Assembly (NCBI GenBank): GCA_964490895.1
Contig: CAZBEI010000044.1
Location: forward strand, 1-7,792
DNA length: 7,792 nucleotides
Direction: 5' to 3'
From: JACRAO01 sp964490895
GTDB lineage: Bacteria > Bdellovibrionota > UBA1018
In this document: positions 1-4,662 of the stretch, piece after piece
Layout of the letters: every line of letters begins with the position of its first letter
How positions within the stretch are numbered: position 1 is the first letter of the stretch
Notes under the pieces: model-generated
The model's input: the letters and a program-made list of their open reading frames with translations, nothing else
Databases searched by the model: none
Told to the model about the DNA's origin: nothing
Made by a program: the position numbers and the translations under genes

Positions 1-315
1 TGCCATTCTTCTTCCACCACAGGAACTACAGAACCCACGCTTCTTACAGGAGAAGGCAATTAGTTTTTCAGTTTTGCAATCCTCGCATTTTAGTCTTAAG
101 AATCCATAGGCCAGAATCCCACACCGCAGAAAGGCTTCGAACTCTTGGGTTACATGCTTGGGGAGGTGTTTTTCTTCTAACTCAGCTAACTGCTCAAAAG
201 TCCTTAAATTGTTAGCAACAGCTTGATACAGAACTGTTTGCTCTGGATGTCTTGGCTTGTAGGTTCCTTGAAGCTCCGGAAAACTGAGTTGAGCAGCGGT
301 TTGATTTTTTTGCAT
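1..315 (-). CDS. IS91-group transposase, N-terminal part (runs off left edge)
   Basis: Translating the minus strand from the ATG at 315-313 gives 105 residues, open to the window edge. The C-terminal half of this fragment is the cysteine-rich N-terminal zinc-binding region typical of IS91-group (Y2/HUH) transposases. C65, C77, C80, C90, C96 and C99 are in the expected spacing, with the hallmark stretches GFLRLKCEDC and FSCKKRGFCSSCGGRRMA. In this family the region binds DNA, and the HUH/Y2 catalytic domain follows; here it lies outside the window. The ATG is the first in-frame start after stop codons in the 361-420 segment. No good Shine-Dalgarno precedes it, only AGAGA in a hairpin loop. Whether the complete gene is intact cannot be judged. 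The family call is by motif recognition and is firm; the exact subgroup is not. Confidence 0.9.
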   Translation of the reverse strand, partial: MQKNQTAAQLSFPELQGTYKPRHPEQTVLYQAVANNLRTFEQLAELEEKHLPKHVTQEFEAFLRCGILAYGFLRLKCEDCKTEKLIAFSCKKRGFCSSCGGRRMA

Positions 316-336
316 TGGATCTCTCGATCCAGTGCA
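311..336 (-). promoter_or_regulatory. Hairpin enclosing the transposase start codon
   Basis: Arms 311-321 and 326-336 are inverted repeats matching at 10 of 11 positions, with a 4-base loop. In the minus-strand transcript the loop reads GAGA, which fits a GNRA tetraloop. The transposase ATG (315-313) lies in the 3' arm, and the only purine-rich Shine-Dalgarno candidate is in or next to the loop. A fold of this kind could hide the start codon and keep transposase synthesis low, a known theme in insertion sequences. It could equally be a DNA-level hairpin used by the HUH transposase. The structure is read directly; the function is inferred. Confidence 0.5.
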
Positions 337-425
337 GGAGGCGTGCCAGTTTTGGGTGGCAGATCAAACCTGGCTATACGGTCACCCCGTCCACCAAAGT
401 GCGTGATTCTGACCACTGGAAGATT

Positions 426-681
426 TTGTGTTTGTTAACCCCCTCTCTGCATTCCTGGGTGCAGTATGGATTTTTGTCATTTGTTAAATGATCATTCAGT
501 TCTGCAAATTAGGCTAGCGAATGTTTTTTCTCTGTTTTTCCAGAGCTTTTTGAGAGCAATGAATCTGAGCTCAGACCAAACTCCTCGCTTGCTCCATATG
601 TAAAGCTAATTAGTGGGTTGGCTAGAGGCAGCAGCTTGCGTACTCATTTGCTAACTCAAACCAAATAGAAGAGGTAATAAA
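426..681. other. Gene-free stretch before the small unknown gene
   Basis: No ORF with a credible start was seen on either strand. The stretch holds one weak terminator-like hairpin (530-551) and, at its right end, the ribosome binding site GAAGAGG (668-674) of the next gene. No convincing -35/-10 pair was found, so the promoter of the next gene is unassigned. Confidence 0.4.
530..551 (+). terminator. Weak terminator-like hairpin
   Basis: CTCTG (530-534) pairs with CAGAG (541-545) across a 6-base loop and is followed, after one C, by five T (547-551). The stem is only 5 bp, and no plus-strand gene is known upstream, so this may be chance. Confidence 0.22.
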
Positions 682-1055
682 ATGGACGATCTAAAACGAC
701 AGAAAAGAAAATTAGGGTATGGTTTGGAAAAGCAAGCTCAAGACAATCCTACCGTAAATATAAACGACGTTGAGCCTGGTAAAGACGACCTCACAATTGA
801 TGACAAAATCTGTCAGATGCCAGCAGATCTAAAAGACCTACCTGAAATTAATTACAGTGATCCTGAAGTAAAAAAATGGATGGCAGAAGAAGAAGCCGAA
901 AGAACAAAAAATATGGTCGGCCCACCTCAGAAGAAATTGAGGCTATTTATAAACGCCGCGAAGAACTCCAAAGAAAAGATCCAACCCTTAACTTTCAAGT
1001 TGCATTTGAGCGGGCCCACCATGAGATTTATATTCAGTCTTCAATAAAAAAATAA
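682..1055 (+). CDS. Small unknown protein, reading frame switched by -1 at an A-run
   Basis: I do not recognise a family. The ATG at 682 has a good ribosome binding site (GAAGAGG, 668-674, 7-base gap). The first 77 codons encode a soluble, charged segment rich in K, D and E. Staying in frame gives 121 residues, but after about codon 77 that frame loses its earlier acidic, charged character. The -1 frame from 912 onward reads like real protein (start YGRPTSEEIEAIYKRREEL, end at the TAA 1053-1055). Joining the frames gives 124 residues. The junction is A AAA AAT (906-912), in register as a -1 slippery heptamer. Either the gene uses programmed frameshifting, or one A has been lost from an original run of seven. 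The decayed gene just downstream favours mutation, and a sequencing error is also possible. No signal peptide or membrane segment is seen. Confidence 0.6.
906..942 (+). promoter_or_regulatory. Candidate -1 frameshift site: slippery heptamer plus hairpin
   Basis: The heptamer A AAA AAT lies at 906-912 in the zero frame. Twelve bases later CCTCA (925-929) can pair with TGAGG (938-942), with a possible G-U pair extending the stem. Bacterial -1 sites usually have the stimulatory structure 5-9 bases downstream, so this spacing is long and the stem short. A slip here moves exactly into the frame that encodes the protein-like C-terminus. Confidence 0.3.
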
Positions 1056-1131
1056 ACTTGTTATAAAAATTTGAAACATAGTCATATTTCTGAGTAAGTT
1101 TTCAGGACTTCTGACCCTTCTTTGCTAGGAC

Positions 1132-1557
1132 TTAATTGTCCAAGATGGCACGGGCCACCTGGAAATTGGCTGCATTGGTGCTGCAAAACTACCTCTAGTC
1201 CTTGTTGGAGCGGGACTGCCTCAGCTCGTTGGTCTTGCTGGGAAATTAAAATCATATGCAGAAAGACTTTTTGGTTTTCCTCTTGTTGGGCCTCTTAATA
1301 AACAAGATGCGATTGATGCTTTACAAGAACCAGTGAAGGAACAAGAAATGAGCTTCTCTGATGACGCCATTGAGGAAATCATAAATAAAACCCAAGGCTA
1401 TCCCTACTTTATTCAGGAGTAGGGTTATCAGGCATGGAATGTTGCACCTATTCGAAACAGTTTGATTAAAAAAGGAATGATCTATAGTCCCGCACATGGA
1501 GATACGGAGTTCACTGTTCCCTTATTTGGTGAGTTTATGAAAAGAGTCATGTCTTAA
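1132..1557 (+). pseudogene. AAA-family ATPase remnant: N-terminus lost, amber stop, internal deletion
   Basis: One frame encodes a mosaic of the C-terminal part of a widespread solitary AAA/ORC1-like bacterial ATPase family. The clearest blocks are LPLVLVGAGLPQLVGLAG, SYAERLFGFPLVGPL, QGYPYFIQE and KKGMIYSPAHGDTEFTVPLF, ending in EFMKRVMS and TAA (1555-1557). Three lesions show it is dead. The region before about 1165, including Walker A and B, is missing. A TAG (1420-1422) stands where the family has Trp after QE. The helical and winged-helix segment between 'AWNVAP' and 'IRNSLIKKG' (junction near 1449) is gone. The family normally has roughly 70-100 residues there, an estimate from memory. 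The left limit at 1132 is only where the frame stays open; recognisable similarity begins near 1165-1177. Family recognition is from memory of conserved motifs. Confidence 0.85.
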
Positions 1558-1643
1558 TCGTCGGCACTATCTGAGTCTGAGTCAGTGGGTTAGAGCAGGG
1601 ATAAAGATTTTAGGAAAAGACATTTATTTTATATTTATATTAT

Positions 1644-2909
1644 TTATAATACACCCAGCCAAGGGATAAGCCAAAGGCGAGGGCCTAAACATGCAATGCT
1701 TGCGCGCGGGGCGCCAAGCACGACGCCTAAAGCAGTGGGTTCTTTTTCTAAAAACTGCTTCAGAGCTCTATAGTCATAGGGTTTTGGCGCTTCGTGGGGA
1801 ACATAGGTAAGAGCAATGCATCGCCCTTTTACTCTGATGATCCATGGAACAGCTCCTCCATTGCGGCTGCGATAAAATGACCAACTGGGATCATACCCAA
1901 GCACCTGGAGTTGACTTCGAAGCTGTTGGCTGATGAGGAGATGAAGTGCTGGCAATGAAAAATCAGAAATCGATTCCCATATTTCGCCAGCAATGTGATT
2001 TCTTAACCCACAATCTCTCCATTCTATGCGCAGTTTTCTAGAGGATTTTTTAGAGTGAATTTCGGGGGAAAATCTCTCAATCACGCAAAGGGCTTCCACG
2101 GCTTCTAAGAAAGGCTGAACCTGAGACAAGCGTAAGCCACCTTGTGTAGCCAAGTCTTGATAGCTGGGCTCACTTCCCTGGTAATGAGCCAAGGCCTTTA
2201 GAAATGCCTTTGATTGTTGCAATGCAATGACAGAAAGTTTTTTGTTCACTAAAGAAATGTCTCGAGTGAGCAACGTTTCTACATAAGAATCAAACCAAGC
2301 TCTTCGGCGTTCTGAATCTCTCGTAAAGCAAGGCACGGGAAGTCCCCCCGCCAAGCAATGCCTGAGGGCGTCATTTTGTGTCGGAAGGGTATTTTGGTGA
2401 AAGTGTTTTTCGAGAATAACACGATTCAGACCCTTGTCATCTTTGTGGGTTAACTTCGTGAGAGTAGACATAAACAATGAAGAGGGTTTGCGGTGGTGGA
2501 TTTCTGCATAACAAAAAGGTAAAAGTTCTCGAATCAAAATACGGCCGGTGAGTGCTTCTCGAATATCTCGTTTGAGCGTAAAACGCACTGAGCCTGTTAG
2601 CAAAAACCGTCCTGCCGCCCGACGGACCCCAATTTTATCTTTTATTGCAGGGAAAATTTCAGGAACTTTTTGAGCCTCGTCAATGATCAGTAAATGAGTG
2701 CGTTCGCAAAACTGCAGTGGAGTTTGCCTAGCGCTCTCAGCGATACTGGCTTGATCAAAGGTTTCGTAGGTCCCCTTGAGCTGTGTCCCAATCTGCTGAG
2801 AAAGGGTTGTTTTCCCGGCTTGACGCATGCCAAAGACCGCAACGGCTGGAGACCACCGCAGATCTGCAAGAAGAATTTGATGCAGATATCGTTCTCTCGT
2901 GTGAGCCAT
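1644..2909 (-). CDS. AAA_14/DUF4143 family ATPase
   Basis: Counting from the ATG at 2909, the 421-residue product has Walker A GMRQAGKT (27-34), Walker B LLIIDE (73-78), a sensor-like LLTGS (103-107), the family's YVETLLTRDI block (209-218) and a DUF4143-like C-terminal half with a DCGLRNHI block near 299-306. Related proteins are common solitary ATPases of unclear cellular role, often strain-variable. In many of them the C-terminus carries a PD-(D/E)xK-like core (D, then ExK). Here the matching stretch reads AVPWII then IALTYV, so those residues look lost while the ATPase motifs are intact. A TTG at 2915 is an alternative start; neither start has a well-spaced ribosome binding site, as GGAG abuts the ATG. 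The upstream edge is almost touched by the inverted repeat at 2919-2968. By eye it is more GC-rich than the 3379-7187 pair. Confidence 0.85.
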   Translation of the reverse strand: MAHTRERYLHQILLADLRWSPAVAVFGMRQAGKTTLSQQIGTQLKGTYETFDQASIAESARQTPLQFCERTHLLIIDEAQKVPEIFPAIKDKIGVRRAAGRFLLTGSVRFTLKRDIREALTGRILIRELLPFCYAEIHHRKPSSLFMSTLTKLTHKDDKGLNRVILEKHFHQNTLPTQNDALRHCLAGGLPVPCFTRDSERRRAWFDSYVETLLTRDISLVNKKLSVIALQQSKAFLKALAHYQGSEPSYQDLATQGGLRLSQVQPFLEAVEALCVIERFSPEIHSKKSSRKLRIEWRDCGLRNHIAGEIWESISDFSLPALHLLISQQLRSQLQVLGYDPSWSFYRSRNGGAVPWIIRVKGRCIALTYVPHEAPKPYDYRALKQFLEKEPTALGVVLGAPRASIACLGPRLWLIPWLGVL

Positions 2910-2918
2910 CTCCAATAT

Positions 2919-2968
2919 AAAGTACCAGACATTTTACATCTAGTAAAGCATAAAATGTCTGGTACTTT
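2919..2968. repeat. Perfect 18-bp inverted repeat (REPIN/BIME-like)
   Basis: Left arm 2919-2936 (AAAGTACCAGACATTTTA) is the exact reverse complement of right arm 2951-2968, with a 14-base loop. Each arm is itself an imperfect palindrome around an AGAC/GTCT core flanked by A/T runs. That is the look of REP motifs paired head to head as REPINs, which are moved by RAYT (REP-associated tyrosine) transposases. No RAYT gene is in the window. It begins 10 bp upstream of the ATPase ATG, so the arm nearer the gene would fall in its leader. Alternatives are a regulatory operator or a transcriptional attenuator. The lack of a T-run right after the stem on either strand argues against a classic terminator. 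Confidence 0.7.
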
Positions 2969-3120
2969 GTGTGAGAAAATAGCTCTAAAAAACCTTGACC
3001 CATTTGTCAGTGATCGGGCATTGAGCTCGTGTTGAATGACTAAGTTCTCCTCAAGATTGAGGTTTTGCCTCCCAGCATGGGATTGAACAAATAGAACTTT
3101 ACGCCGCCTAGGAGTAAATA
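2969..3120. other. Short intergenic stretch with one small hairpin
   Basis: No gene is seen here. CCTCA (3049-3053) can pair with TGAGG (3058-3062), followed by TTTT (3063-3066). The 5-bp stem makes only a very weak terminator. TAGGAG at 3109-3114 belongs to the next small ORF. No good promoter hexamers were found. Confidence 0.35.
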
Positions 3121-3282
3121 ATGTTTATCCATTCTGGAGAATTTGAATTTCCATCAGATCTCGGACGCGGCCAACCCTCACCCACTTTGCCACTCGCTGC
3201 AACTCCACCTAGAGAAATTCAGATTTTTTCCCCGTCAGATGGGAGTAATGTTACTCTCAATATCTATGTGCCTATTCTCTAG
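3121..3282 (+). CDS. Putative 53-residue small protein
   Basis: The ATG at 3121 is preceded by TAGGAG (3109-3114) with a 6-base gap, one of the best ribosome binding sites in the window. The frame closes at TAG (3280-3282). The peptide starts MFIHSGEFEFPSDLGRG, has a Pro/Thr/Ala-rich middle (residues about 19-30) and a C-terminus with alternating hydrophobic residues (IQIF, VTLNIYVPIL). It has no signal peptide, membrane helix or cysteine, and I recognise no family. It lies 96 bp upstream of the exported-protein/PLD pair on the same strand and could be the first gene of that transcript. It could also be the start of a gene truncated by rearrangement, or a chance ORF. The support is the ribosome binding site and position only. 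Confidence 0.4.
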   Translation: MFIHSGEFEFPSDLGRGQPSPTLPLAATPPREIQIFSPSDGSNVTLNIYVPIL

Positions 3283-3293
3283 AATCATTCCCC

Positions 3294-3321
3294 TTGCAAA
3301 AACTACGATCATCGTTTAAAA
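3294..3321 (+). promoter_or_regulatory. Possible promoter of the exported-protein/PLD pair
   Basis: TTGCAA (3294-3299) and TTAAAA (3316-3321) lie 16 bases apart and weakly resemble -35 and -10 boxes, 57 bases before the chosen start at 3379. Between them is a perfect 11-base palindrome, ACGAT-C-ATCGT (3305-3315), which could be an operator. The -10 matches consensus at only three positions, so this is tentative. Confidence 0.22.
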
Positions 3322-3378
3322 CACAGGTTTAATGCAATGCATTATTTTGGTCTGGTATTTGGGCTTGAGGTCTTAATT

Positions 3379-4662
3379 ATGGAAAAAATCTTAATGATTA
3401 CAGTGCTTTTATCTCTAAGTTTTACTATTTTTTTGAGTCAATCCGCTCTCACTGATGAACCAACCCTTTATCTTGGGCATGGAGATTACGAACTGATTTT
3501 TCCTAACTCAAGCGACCCCAGTTTTAACCCAAAAGAACGTATTGAAAATCCGACCTCAAGAACATTAGAAAAAATCGCCATAAGAAATGCGCTCCAAGCA
3601 AGTATGTTCAGCTCTCTCAGCCCACTCAGGGGTCTTTTAAGTGGGATGTCAACTGAAAATAATAGCCTCTTTCAGAACCTCATTTCTGTCACCTCTCTGC
3701 TAAAAAATCAGCTGGGCCCTGAGCTGAAGAAAACCCTATCCACATTAACAGAAAAAAATATTCTTCCAATAAGCCTCTATGCATACATCATCCCAACCAT
3801 CAACCCACCTGATCAGTATTATTCTGAAAATAAAATCGCCACAGAAGCTACTCATTCTGTTGAAATAATCAATGACTCTATCAACGAAAACTCTCCGGAA
3901 AAACTCAGACCCATCACCCAAGCAATTGCTGCACTTCAAAGAAAACAGCTCACCTCAAAACTTCTAGCTAATCTTTTAGGGTTGATCTTAAAAATAACTC
4001 TCGATGAAAAAGAGGTGAATCTAAGTTTAAAAATTTTATTAAGCCTCACGCCTGGAGCAATACCTCTTCCCAAGGACTCCGATAAAGTTTATATCAATCA
4101 GGTCTTTATCCCTAAAACAGAAGAACAAAGTCCAGTAGCACTGCTTTCACTCACTAATTGCCTCACCAATCCAGACGAAGACCTCAAGCTTCAAATTCAC
4201 TTTGGTGAGTTTAATCAAATTGAAAATGAAGGTTTTAGTTTAAAGGAACCTTCCCAAATTCCTTTTACTCCTATTTTAAATGGAAACTATAAGTACAATG
4301 GAAAAGTTTTAAAATCTGTTATTTTAGATTTTCATTTTAATTCTGTAGAAATCACCCTAAATGAGAAAAAACCAGAAGAGATCTCAGTCACTGAGCTCAA
4401 TATTCTCACTGTTCCTAAACTTAAACTAGGTAATATTCAACTTTCATCCCCTTTGGGATTAAATCTTCACATTGTCGAAACAGAGTTTTCTAAAGAAATC
4501 ACTGGGAATTTACAGGACGAAACAAAGAAAATGAAACTACAGCTCTCATCTGATAAAGAAAAAATATTAGCTGATGTTCAGAGCCCAAAACACATGTTAG
4601 AAGCCATCACTTCCCTTTTTGGTTTAGGCTCAAAAGATAATGCAGAGGAGACTCACAAATGA
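3379..4662 (+). CDS. Exported protein of unknown function, coupled to a PLD-like protein
   Basis: I recognise no family in this 427-residue product. I chose the ATG at 3379 over the upstream one at 3337. GAGG (3367-3370) sits 8 bases before it, and the protein then starts with a normal Sec signal peptide: MEK, a hydrophobic stretch to about residue 19, and small residues at a likely cleavage site near 22-23. No lipobox cysteine is present. The mature N-terminal half looks mainly helical and Ser/Asn/Leu-rich. A hydrophobic helix-like segment spans about residues 190-225. The C-terminal third looks rich in beta strands of alternating polar and apolar residues (VILDFHFNSVEITL, LKLGNIQLSS) and ends in a charged tail. 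Its TGA overlaps the PLD start by 4 bases, so the two are translationally coupled and likely work together outside the cytoplasm, as partner, chaperone, anchor or inhibitor of the PLD protein. Confidence 0.75.
   Translation: MEKILMITVLLSLSFTIFLSQSALTDEPTLYLGHGDYELIFPNSSDPSFNPKERIENPTSRTLEKIAIRNALQASMFSSLSPLRGLLSGMSTENNSLFQNLISVTSLLKNQLGPELKKTLSTLTEKNILPISLYAYIIPTINPPDQYYSENKIATEATHSVEIINDSINENSPEKLRPITQAIAALQRKQLTSKLLANLLGLILKITLDEKEVNLSLKILLSLTPGAIPLPKDSDKVYINQVFIPKTEEQSPVALLSLTNCLTNPDEDLKLQIHFGEFNQIENEGFSLKEPSQIPFTPILNGNYKYNGKVLKSVILDFHFNSVEITLNEKKPEEISVTELNILTVPKLKLGNIQLSSPLGLNLHIVETEFSKEITGNLQDETKKMKLQLSSDKEKILADVQSPKHMLEAITSLFGLGSKDNAEETHK
4645..4662 (+). promoter_or_regulatory. Ribosome binding site and ATGA overlap coupling the two exported-protein genes
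   Basis: GAGGAG (4645-4650) lies 8 bases before the ATG at 4659, inside the end of the upstream gene. The start codon shares ATGA with the upstream TGA stop (4660-4662). This arrangement supports stop-restart translation and near-equal output of the two proteins. Confidence 0.75.

Larger units (their letters stand above)
1..425 (-). mobile_element. IS91-like element, 5' flank and part of transposase (partial)
   Basis: The transposase fragment and its upstream leader, to about 425, probably belong to one insertion element. The leader (316-420) is hairpin-rich. Read on the minus strand it has two related short blocks, TGGTCAG and GGTGGAC, near 388-418, and a TGCCA/TGGCA inverted repeat at 344-348 and 357-361. 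It is more GC-rich than the DNA after 425. IS91-group elements lack classical terminal inverted repeats and target duplications, so the outer boundary cannot be fixed from one copy. The end at 425 is a guess from the change in composition. Confidence 0.4.

Noticed and set aside
204..416. 70-codon minus-strand ORF overlapping the transposase start
   Set aside because: It overlaps the better supported transposase N-terminus in another frame, and most of it lies in the hairpin-rich element leader.
223..438. 71-codon plus-strand ORF
   Set aside because: It is antisense to the transposase, has no ribosome binding site and shows no protein-like pattern.
876..1055. Independent gene starting at the ATG at 876 in the -1 frame
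   Set aside because: No ribosome binding site, and its first residues are a poly-basic out-of-frame reading of the acidic segment; a frame switch at the A-run explains it better.
2919..2968. Inverted repeat as a CRISPR repeat or rho-independent terminator
   Set aside because: There is only one unit with no spacers, and no T-run directly follows the stem on either strand.
2687..3035. Three overlapping ORFs of 81-113 codons around the ATPase N-terminus
   Set aside because: They are shadow frames of the Walker A region and of the inverted repeat; none has a ribosome binding site.
3337..3378. Upstream ATG extending the exported protein by 14 residues
   Set aside because: It would put an extra hydrophobic stretch before a normal signal peptide, and the ATG at 3379 has the well-placed GAGG.
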